From positions 1 through 6,526 of the forward strand of contig JALZVN010000339.1 in the NCBI GenBank assembly GCA_023299965.1: a DNA stretch of 6,526 nt. The letters are read 5' to 3'. The stretch is from Saprospiraceae bacterium. Its GTDB lineage: Bacteria; Bacteroidota; Bacteroidia; Chitinophagales; Saprospiraceae. The translations under genes and the position numbers were made by a program. Of the stretch, positions 1 through 5,407 are shown piece after piece (the stretch's first letter is position 1; each line of letters opens with the position of its first letter). Under the pieces are notes generated by a model, which had not been told where the DNA came from, ran no database searches, and saw only the letters and a list, made by a program, of their open reading frames with translations.

Positions 1-19
1 ATTAGTGGTAAAAACCGTG

Positions 20-27
20 CAAAGATA
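20..27 (-). promoter_or_regulatory. Candidate -7 promoter box pointing left, out of the window
   Basis: Read on the minus strand this is TATCTTTG followed by C, a full match to the Bacteroidota -7 consensus TAnnTTTG. It points away from mutS, so it would serve a divergent gene lying left of the window. I see no good TTTG -33 box at the expected distance, so the call rests on one motif. An almost identical TTATCTTTGC stands in front of the ferredoxin gene in this window, which makes chance somewhat less likely. Confidence 0.4.
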
Positions 28-82
28 CATTTTGATGTATTTCTTTGTGTAGATTTTCCAACTTTTCACAAAATTCAAGCAA

Positions 83-2722
83 TTGGCTGCTGCAAAAGAA
101 AAAAAGAAAAAAATGACTCCACTCATGGTGCAATACATGGGTATTAAGCAACAACATCCTGATGCTATATTGCTCTTCAGAGTGGGAGACTTTTACGAGA
201 CCTTTGGACAGGATGCCATATCCGTAGCGCAGGCACTAGGAATCGTGCTGACGAGTAGGAATAATGGCGGCTCCAAGATAGAGCTGGCTGGTTTTCCGTA
301 TCATAGTCTGGATATGTATCTTCCTCGTCTAGTAAAGGCAGGATTTCGAGTAGCGATTTGTGAACAGCTAGAAAAGCCGAGCAAAGAAAAGAAAATCGTG
401 GCACGTGGTATCACAGAGATGGTGACGCCAGGGATAGCTACAGATGATAAACTACTAGAACATCAGTCTAATAACTACCTCTGCTCCGTCTATTTTGGTA
501 ATGATGAACGTATAGGTATTGCGTTTTTGGACTTGTCGACTGGAGAGTTTTTAGTGAGCGAGGGCACGCAGATGTATATGGATAAGTTGATACAATCCTT
601 CAATCCATCTGAGATCTTGTTTTCACGTAAGGATAAGAAAAAATTTGAAGACAAATTTGGAGATAGGCACTACACTTATCCACTTGATGAATGGGTGTTT
701 ACAAAGGATTTTACGACAGAGAAGCTGACGGCACATTTTGAGACAAACAGCCTCAAAGGATTTGGTGTAGAAGAGATGGAGTGGGCTAAGATAGCTGCAG
801 GCAGTATCTTTCACTACCTAGCGACAACGGAAAATAAAAATCTGCTGCACATTACTGGCATCAGCCGTATTCCTGTAGATAAATATATGTGGTTGGATCG
901 GTTCACAATTCGAAACTTGGAGTTAATATTTACGCCTCATGAAAAGGGAGTCCCTTTGATTGATATTCTCAACAAGACAGTCTCTCCAATGGGAGCTCGG
1001 CTAATGAAGAAGTGGATCGTGCTGCCATTAAAGGACTTAAGTGAAATAGAAGCAAGGCATAACAAAGTGGACTACTTCCTACAAGAGGAAGAAACGCGTC
1101 AAGAACTCATCGAAAATATCCAGCAGGTTGGAGATATAGAGCGCATCATCGCAAAGGTGCCGATGCTCAAAATAAATCCTCGTGAAGTGGTACAGCTTGG
1201 AAAGTCGATGAAAGTGGTTGGAGATATCCAAGGCCAGCTGATGGAGATGAAGGAAACGGGGCTTAAAGCATTGGCGGATAAGCTAGATGATTGTAAGGAG
1301 TTGCAAGAAAAGATAAGCTTCACGCTAACAGAAGATCCGCCCAATAACCTCAATAAAGGAGGGGTGATAGCAGATGGTGCAAATGCTGATCTTGACGAAT
1401 ATCGAAGCCTAGTCAATGACGCCAAGAGCATCTTGAAAAATGTGCAAATCCAAGAAGCGGAGAAGACCGGCATAGACAACTTAAAAATCGGATTCAACAA
1501 CGTCTTTGGGTACTACCTCGAAGTGACCAACAAATATAAAGATAAGGGTTTAGTGCCTGAGCATTGGATACGGAAACAAACACTTACCAATGCAGAGCGA
1601 TACATCACTGAAGAGCTCAAGACTTTGGAAGCAAAGATCCTTGGTGCTGAAGAAAAAATATCTATACTAGAAGAAGACTTGTATCAGGAATTGGTGCTCT
1701 ACGTTTCAGACTTTATCCGTCGCATACAGATAGATGCAAACATCGTAGCACGCTTGGATTGTCTGAGTACCTTTGCAGCGATTTCTAAGAGAAATAACTA
1801 CTGCAAGCCTACACTAGATGATAGCTTAGTCATTGATATCAAGGCGGGTAGACATCCAGTGATAGAACATCACTTGCCCATTGGGGAAGCATACGTTCCT
1901 AATGATATCATGCTAGATAGCGATAGTGTCCAGGTGATGATGATTACGGGTCCTAATATGGCCGGTAAGTCTGCTTTGCTCAGACAAGTGGCTATCATTA
2001 GCATCATGGCGCAGATGGGATGTTTCGTGCCGGCTGAAAGCGCTCGACTCGGGATCATAGATAAGGTGTTTACACGAGTTGGGGCTACAGATAATATATC
2101 CTCCGGAGAAAGTACCTTCATGGTAGAGATGAATGAGACGGCGAGCATCATGAACAATATCTCAGAGCGAAGTCTGATTCTCATGGATGAGATAGGACGC
2201 GGGACGAGTACCTACGATGGTATCTCTATAGCATGGGCACTAGCAGAATATCTGCATACCAATGAGATCGCTAAACCAAAGACCTTGTTCGCTACACACT
2301 ATCATGAACTCAACGAACTCAGTAATACCTTTGAACGCATCCATAACTTCAATATAGCAACTAAGCAGGTAGGGCAGAAAGTCATCTTTTTGCGTAAGCT
2401 ACAGCCTGGTGGCAGCAATCATAGTTTTGGTATCTATGTAGCTAAACTAGCAGGAATGCCAGGTTCTATTATCGCACGAGCAAATAATATTCTTACCCAC
2501 TTAGAAGAGAAATCCATAGATGTAAATGCTCGCGAAGGTCGCCTCAAAGAAGCGGTACAACAAATGCCAGCAGCACCGATGCAACTTAGTATTTTTGATC
2601 AGACGGATGCTGCTGCTACGGCGGTCAAAGAAGCGTTAAAACAAGTCAATATCAATGATATGACCCCTGTCCAATGCATGATGAAGTTAAATGAACTGCA
2701 AGATATACTCAAGGAAGAGTAG
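83..2722 (+). CDS. mutS: DNA mismatch repair protein MutS
   Basis: This is the mismatch-recognition ATPase that binds mispaired or looped bases in DNA and recruits MutL. The 879 residues are full length (E. coli MutS has 853). Seen directly: the mismatch-reading Phe-x-Glu at F37/E39 in GDFYETF; the connector and core domains (about 130-390); the clamp region beginning near GGVIADG (426-432), with FGYYLEV at 475 and NAERYI at 503; Walker A TGPNMAGKS (622-630); the ESTFMVEM signature; Walker B LILMDEIGRGT (698-708); and the ATHYHEL switch (737-743). Near the C terminus QLSIF (834-838) fits a sliding-clamp binding motif, and DMTPVQCMMKL resembles the tail helices used for oligomerisation. The start is TTG: the frame has a TAG at 50-52 and no other start before the ATG at 113. 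The lysine-rich leader is like those I recall from Bacteroidota MutS. No Shine-Dalgarno is visible. The gene looks intact. Confidence 0.97.
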   Translation: MAAAKEKKKKMTPLMVQYMGIKQQHPDAILLFRVGDFYETFGQDAISVAQALGIVLTSRNNGGSKIELAGFPYHSLDMYLPRLVKAGFRVAICEQLEKPSKEKKIVARGITEMVTPGIATDDKLLEHQSNNYLCSVYFGNDERIGIAFLDLSTGEFLVSEGTQMYMDKLIQSFNPSEILFSRKDKKKFEDKFGDRHYTYPLDEWVFTKDFTTEKLTAHFETNSLKGFGVEEMEWAKIAAGSIFHYLATTENKNLLHITGISRIPVDKYMWLDRFTIRNLELIFTPHEKGVPLIDILNKTVSPMGARLMKKWIVLPLKDLSEIEARHNKVDYFLQEEETRQELIENIQQVGDIERIIAKVPMLKINPREVVQLGKSMKVVGDIQGQLMEMKETGLKALADKLDDCKELQEKISFTLTEDPPNNLNKGGVIADGANADLDEYRSLVNDAKSILKNVQIQEAEKTGIDNLKIGFNNVFGYYLEVTNKYKDKGLVPEHWIRKQTLTNAERYITEELKTLEAKILGAEEKISILEEDLYQELVLYVSDFIRRIQIDANIVARLDCLSTFAAISKRNNYCKPTLDDSLVIDIKAGRHPVIEHHLPIGEAYVPNDIMLDSDSVQVMMITGPNMAGKSALLRQVAIISIMAQMGCFVPAESARLGIIDKVFTRVGATDNISSGESTFMVEMNETASIMNNISERSLILMDEIGRGTSTYDGISIAWALAEYLHTNEIAKPKTLFATHYHELNELSNTFERIHNFNIATKQVGQKVIFLRKLQPGGSNHSFGIYVAKLAGMPGSIIARANNILTHLEEKSIDVNAREGRLKEAVQQMPAAPMQLSIFDQTDAAATAVKEALKQVNINDMTPVQCMMKLNELQDILKEE

Positions 2723-2743
2723 TGGTAAAGTAAGTCCATAAGA

Positions 2744-2866
2744 CTAATTTCTTGTAATATGCAATGGTTCTCCAGCAGATGCTAAATCACTCGCAACCTC
2801 TGGATCATATAACCATGGACGAGTATATAACGTGCTTATTATCATCCATATACACTGAGTCGACAT
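2744..2866 (-). CDS. Doubtful 40-residue ORF in the spacer
   Basis: An open frame on the minus strand starts at ATG (2866-2864) and ends at TAG (2746-2744). It encodes 40 residues, beginning MSTQCIWMII and ending ASAGEPLHITRN. An in-frame TAG lies just upstream, with one GTG between it and the ATG, so the frame cannot extend much. The peptide is mixed in composition and reads more like protein than low-complexity translation, with a hydrophobic start and a polar tail. I do not recognise it. It could be a small gene, a remnant of a decayed gene, or chance. There is no clean promoter or ribosome-binding site in front of it, and it converges on the end of mutS. Confidence 0.18.
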   Translation of the reverse strand: MSTQCIWMIISTLYTRPWLYDPEVASDLASAGEPLHITRN

Positions 2867-2885
2867 AGTGTTTTCAAAAATCACC

Positions 2886-2911
2886 TAAGCGTGTTTTACT
2901 TATAAGCGTGT
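2886..2911. repeat. Short direct repeat TAAGCGTGT x2
   Basis: TAAGCGTGT occurs at 2886-2894 and again at 2903-2911, a 17-bp period. Two 9-bp copies this close in AT-rich spacer could be paired protein-binding half-sites or a small slippage duplication. It lies about 160 bp upstream of the helicase promoter box, too far for a simple repressor site, so its function is unknown. Confidence 0.3.
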
Positions 2912-3067
2912 GTTATAGTTTCTTTATACCTAAGCTACCCTAAAAAAATATGGCTCATTTTATGTCTTAATAGTCTTGAATCACCAAAGATTCATAGCGG
3001 AATCTCAATAGTTAATTTAAGAATAAAATACATATTAATAATGTGGGTTTTATCCTTGGTTTAGTAG

Positions 3068-3075
3068 TATCTTTG
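3068..3075 (+). promoter_or_regulatory. Candidate -7 promoter box for the helicase gene
   Basis: TATCTTTG matches the Bacteroidota -7 consensus TAnnTTTG at every fixed position. It ends 19 bp before the GTG start, so transcription would begin roughly 10-15 bases before the start codon and give a very short leader. No clear TTTG -33 box lies at the usual spacing; the nearest TTG (3056-3058) is too close. The position directly before a gene is the main support. Confidence 0.45.
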
Positions 3076-3094
3076 GGCAAAATATTTAGGATTA

Positions 3095-4597
3095 GTGAGC
3101 ACAGAACCATCAACTGGAACGCGTAAGGAATTATATGAGTATCAAAAGGAAGATCTCGCCCAAGTTTTCAAACGTATAGATAACTGCCCAGACAACTACA
3201 ACTTACTTTACCAGTTACCTACTGGAGGGGGTAAGACTGTTGTATTCTCAGAAATTGTACGTAAGTACATCCAGGAAAACAAGAAGCGAGTCCTTATTTT
3301 GACGCATAGAATAGAACTTTGCAACCAAACCTGCAATATGCTCGAGGGCTTTGGTGTCAATACTATGATCATAGACAGTAAGGTCAAGAAACTTCCTGAG
3401 AATCACAATTTCGATTGCTTCGTTGCGATGGTGGAGACACTCAACAATCGACTCAACGACAAGGACATTAAGTTTGATGATGTTGGATTGGTGATTGTCG
3501 ATGAAGCGCACTACAACTCTTTCAGAAAGTTATTCAAGTTTTTCGAAAACTGCTTCATGTTAGGTGTTACTGCGACACCGCTGAGCTCCAACATCAATCT
3601 CCCAATGAACGAGATCTACAATGAGCTCATCGTGGGATATCCGATATCTAGACTTGTGGATCAAGGTTACCTTTCAAAGGCGACTACCTATTCTTATCAG
3701 GTAGGTCTAGGGACTCTGAAAGTTGGTATCAATGGGGATTATACCGTTAAGTCATCTGAGATGCTTTATTCCAATGATCTCATGCAACGCAAGTTGTTAG
3801 TAGCTTATGAGGAACGAGCAAAAGGACGCAAAACCCTGATATTTAATAATGGAATTAATACCTCCATACAAGTATACTATACCTTTAAGGAAGCGGGTTA
3901 CCCGATTAGACACATTGATAGTAAGATAAATAAGTCGGATCGAAAAGCCATACTCAAGTGGTTTAAGGAAACTCCTGGGGCCATTTTAACCTCGGTTGGG
4001 ATATTGACCACTGGTTTTGATGAACCTACGATACAATCCATTGTGATTAATAGAGCGACCAAGTCGCCTACTCTATATTACCAGATGATTGGTAGAGGCT
4101 CACGTGTCTTGCCAAGCAAGAAGACATTTGACGTTATCGATCTGGGGAACAATGCTGCTAGATTCGGTCTTTGGGAGGCAGAATTGGATTGGCAACTGGT
4201 ATTCCGTTCGCCAAACTTCTACCTCGAAAGTCTGATGACGGATGAGGACATTGAGAGACAGTTTGTCTACAAAATGCCAAAAGACTTATTAGATAAGTTT
4301 TCAAAATCGGAAGATATAGACTTCGACGTCTACGAAGAGTATGACAAAATCAAGGAGTCGGGGAAACGTTCTGCTAGTTTGATAGATAAGTCTATTGAAC
4401 AACATGCACGGATGTGTATCGAAAACAGTGACGAATTGATCGAGGCATTTGCGCTAGTACGTGCGCTTACTCCAGATATTGTAGATCGTATTCGTCGTTA
4501 CTGCTATTGCATTAGTAATTCTACACGCAATTACAAAGAGTGGGTTTTGGACGATTATACCTCTAGACTGAGAAAGGCAGTGACCAATCACTACTAA
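3095..4597 (+). CDS. SF2 DEAH-box helicase, RadD-like, without a zinc finger
   Basis: This is an ATP-dependent superfamily 2 helicase or translocase of 500 residues. Motifs in order: YEYQKEDL (14-21), a Q-motif-like start; Walker A PTGGGKT (42-48); DEAH (136-139); TATP (159-162), motif III; ILTTGFDEP (303-311), motif V; and QMIGRGSR (330-337), motif VI with the arginine finger. The layout resembles E. coli RadD/YejH (586 aa), a DNA-repair helicase. The C-terminal part (about 370-500) lacks RadD's cysteine cluster and is instead acidic and helical-looking. I recall similar ~500-residue proteins in many Bacteroidota. The start is GTG, because an in-frame TAG lies at 3065-3067 and there is no ATG before the conserved domain. 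No Shine-Dalgarno is visible; the upstream bases are AT-rich. It follows mutS on the same strand after 372 bp with its own promoter box. A DNA-repair role is inferred; the true substrate is unknown. Confidence 0.88.
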   Translation: MSTEPSTGTRKELYEYQKEDLAQVFKRIDNCPDNYNLLYQLPTGGGKTVVFSEIVRKYIQENKKRVLILTHRIELCNQTCNMLEGFGVNTMIIDSKVKKLPENHNFDCFVAMVETLNNRLNDKDIKFDDVGLVIVDEAHYNSFRKLFKFFENCFMLGVTATPLSSNINLPMNEIYNELIVGYPISRLVDQGYLSKATTYSYQVGLGTLKVGINGDYTVKSSEMLYSNDLMQRKLLVAYEERAKGRKTLIFNNGINTSIQVYYTFKEAGYPIRHIDSKINKSDRKAILKWFKETPGAILTSVGILTTGFDEPTIQSIVINRATKSPTLYYQMIGRGSRVLPSKKTFDVIDLGNNAARFGLWEAELDWQLVFRSPNFYLESLMTDEDIERQFVYKMPKDLLDKFSKSEDIDFDVYEEYDKIKESGKRSASLIDKSIEQHARMCIENSDELIEAFALVRALTPDIVDRIRRYCYCISNSTRNYKEWVLDDYTSRLRKAVTNHY

Positions 4598-4622
4598 CAG
4601 TAAATTCTTTTTTAGGTAGTGA
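4579..4622. other. Hairpin-forming junction between converging genes
   Basis: The end of the helicase gene and the 25-bp gap before the ferredoxin stop contain two competing stems: AGTGA-ccaa-TCACT (4579-4592) and TCACTAC (4588-4594) with GTAGTGA (4616-4622). A run of six T (within 4607-4613) lies inside the loop of the second. Both genes end here, so some termination signal is expected. Because the T-run sits in the loop and not directly after a stem, this is not a canonical intrinsic terminator on either strand. Confidence 0.25.
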
Positions 4623-4946
4623 CTAGTCGGCAGTAGGCGCAAGCTTTACTACTAGTCCATTGATGTCATCGCTGATTTTGAGCTGACATCCAAGACGAGA
4701 GTTGTCCTCTACAAAAAATGCTTGATCCAGCATATCTTCTTCATCGTCCGTAGCATCTGGTAACTTATGCTCAGAGAGCACATAGCAATGACACGTTGAG
4801 CACAAGGCCATCCCTCCGCAGGTTCCCTCGACAGGCAATTCATAGGCCTTGAAGACCTCCATTAGGTTCATATTCATATCGGTAGGCGCCTCCAATTCGT
4901 GTTCCTTATCCTCTCTATCTATGACCTTTATTTTTATATCACTCAT
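4623..4946 (-). CDS. [2Fe-2S] ferredoxin, adrenodoxin type
   Basis: This is a small soluble electron carrier of 107 residues with one plant/vertebrate-fold [2Fe-2S] cluster. The cluster ligands are visible as C43-x5-C49-x2-C52-x34-C87, inside GTCGGMALCSTC and later RLGCQLK. This spacing fits the adrenodoxin group (x5, x2, then mid-thirties) better than plant-type ferredoxins, whose first gap is x4. C54 is an extra cysteine next to the cluster. The protein is acidic, as usual for partners of basic reductases, with a run at 67-74 (DDEEDMLD). There is no signal peptide, so it is cytoplasmic. The start is the ATG at 4946-4944, about 20 bp downstream of a TATCTTTGC promoter box. It converges on the helicase gene and diverges from the fabH-like gene. 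No hscA/hscB/isc genes are adjacent, so its redox partner cannot be told from context. Confidence 0.93.
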   Translation of the reverse strand: MSDIKIKVIDREDKEHELEAPTDMNMNLMEVFKAYELPVEGTCGGMALCSTCHCYVLSEHKLPDATDDEEDMLDQAFFVEDNSRLGCQLKISDDINGLVVKLAPTAD

Positions 4947-4965
4947 TTCTTTATTATTCAGCTCG

Positions 4966-4973
4966 CAAAGATA
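4966..4973 (-). promoter_or_regulatory. Candidate -7 promoter box for the ferredoxin gene
   Basis: On the minus strand this reads TATCTTTG, flanked as TTATCTTTGC, a full match to Bacteroidota TAnnTTTG. It ends 19 bp before the ferredoxin ATG, so the leader would be very short. No convincing TTTG -33 box is visible upstream. The same box-to-start distance is seen at the helicase gene. Confidence 0.5.
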
Positions 4974-5014
4974 ACGTCATTAGCGGATATATGGTTTCTA
5001 AATTAGGAATATTT

Positions 5015-5139
5015 GGGACCATCCCGATCCCGAGAAAAATCGGGACGGGACCGGGCTGTACGCTATATACCGACTGCCAGCGCATTGGGCGAATGCGATT
5101 CGCCCCACCAACCCAAATCGGTATGCCGCTGCCATCCCT
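5015..5139. repeat. GC-rich structured intergenic element, Bacteroidota repeat-like
   Basis: A compact run of inverted repeats. First, an 11-bp stem with one bulged A: TCCCG-A-TCCCGA (5022-5033) pairs with TCGGGACGGGA (5040-5050) around the loop GAAAAA. Then comes GGACCGGGCTGTACGCT (5048-5064). Next, ATACCGA (5067-5073) pairs with TCGGTAT (5118-5124), enclosing a perfect 8-bp hairpin GGGCGAAT-GCG-ATTCGCCC (5087-5105). It ends with ATGCCGCTGCCATCCCT (5123-5139). From memory, the two end blocks around a variable central hairpin match a repeat scattered between genes in many Bacteroidota genomes. I cannot name it with certainty, and no search was possible. It may be a transcribed RNA structure, a terminator-like element or a REP-like sequence. 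The functional strand is unknown. Confidence 0.6.
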
Positions 5140-5144
5140 TGTTC

Positions 5145-5208
5145 TAGCCAGGCGTAGGGGCCAGGCTGTGGATGAGCACCGCATTTCATGCGTCACTCTT
5201 AATGGCTA
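5145..5208. other. Second stem-loop region beside the GC-rich element
   Basis: TAGCCA (5145-5150) can pair with TGGCTA (5203-5208), closing a 64-bp region. Inside it CGCAT-TTC-ATGCG forms a small hairpin (5180-5192). On the minus strand this inner stem extends to GAGTGACGCAT/ATGCGGTGCTC (5174-5198) with two G-U pairs and one mismatch; on the plus strand the same positions are mismatches. CCAGGC is repeated at 5148-5153 and 5161-5166. The region may be a continuation of the element to its left or a separate structure. Confidence 0.35.
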
Positions 5209-5301
5209 CCTTGATAAGCAGGGTTTAAGGGGTGAAAGCAGGAGTAACTAGCTCACTTATAGGGGTTTATAGATGAGAGTGGATATGTAGCCTTGATGTG
5301 T

Positions 5302-5309
5302 TATATTTG
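5302..5309 (+). promoter_or_regulatory. Candidate -7 promoter box for the fabH-like gene
   Basis: TATATTTG matches TAnnTTTG. It would start transcription about 90 bases before the fabH-like ATG, so the inverted repeat at 5329-5392 would lie within the leader. No good -33 box is seen, and AT-rich DNA produces such matches by chance, so support is modest. Confidence 0.35.
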
Positions 5310-5328
5310 AGGGTGTAATTACCAAATC

Positions 5329-5392
5329 ATATCATTTAACAACCAAGGAGCGGTCCGCGGTGGATTATGTTCCTATAGTTATTAAATGATAT
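5329..5392. repeat. 11-bp inverted repeat upstream of the fabH-like gene
   Basis: ATATCATTTAA (5329-5339) and TTAAATGATAT (5382-5392) are perfect reverse complements separated by 42 bp. After one mismatch, AAC/GTT (5341-5343 with 5378-5380) adds three more pairs. The loop has a GC-rich core around GCGGTCCGC (5350-5358). The right arm ends 15 bp before the ATG. It could be an operator for a dimeric regulator, a leader hairpin, or the ends of a tiny decayed insertion; no target-site duplication is visible. Confidence 0.55.
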
Positions 5393-5407
5393 CAAGTTAA
5401 AACTATC

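Larger units (their letters stand above)
2723..3094. other. AT-rich spacer between mutS and the helicase gene
   Basis: These 372 bp hold no convincing gene. What can be seen is a 40-codon minus-strand ORF (listed separately), a 9-bp direct repeat TAAGCGTGT at 2886-2894 and 2903-2911, a small hairpin TGAATC-accaaa-GATTCA at 2977-2994, and a -7 promoter box at 3068-3075. I see no strong stem followed by a T-run that would be a clear terminator for mutS. The composition is visibly more AT-rich than the flanking genes, as expected for a spacer, but its length is more than a simple promoter needs. Confidence 0.7.
4947..5407. other. Divergent spacer between ferredoxin and fabH-like genes
   Basis: These 461 bp separate two divergent genes and are much longer than two promoters need. 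From left to right: the ferredoxin -7 box (4966-4973), a GC-rich hairpin element (5015-5139), a second set of stems and short repeats (5145-5208), a purine-rich stretch, a candidate fabH -7 box (5302-5309), and an inverted repeat (5329-5392). By my count 5021-5190 is about 59% G+C, well above the AT-rich DNA on both sides. Open frames across the GC-rich part resemble no protein I know and look accidental. Confidence 0.75.

Noticed and set aside
1099..1500. Long minus-strand open frame inside mutS
   Set aside because: It lies opposite the conserved core and clamp domains of MutS, and its translation is a low-information antisense shadow.
2977..2994. Hairpin TGAATC-accaaa-GATTCA as a terminator
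   Set aside because: The stem is only 6 bp and no T-run follows on either strand; it is also about 255 bp past the mutS stop.
5020..5050. Intrinsic terminator for the flanking genes
   Set aside because: The 11-bp stem is strong, but both flanking genes start at this spacer and do not end here, and neither strand has a T-run directly after the stem.
4954..5196. Minus-strand open frames of 63 and 80 codons in the same spacer
   Set aside because: They overlap each other and the hairpins in different frames, and have no start-region signals or recognisable motifs.
4991..5251. An 86-codon plus-strand open frame across the GC-rich spacer
   Set aside because: It lies wholly within the inverted-repeat element and its flanks. 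Its translation is rich in Gly, Pro and Arg, resembles no family I know, and overlaps equally open frames on the other strand. This is typical of GC-rich repeats that escape stop codons by chance.
5329..5392. Insertion sequence or MITE with terminal inverted repeats
   Set aside because: The unit is only 64 bp, shows no target-site duplication, and the arms are AT-rich. A regulatory or leader structure fits at least as well.
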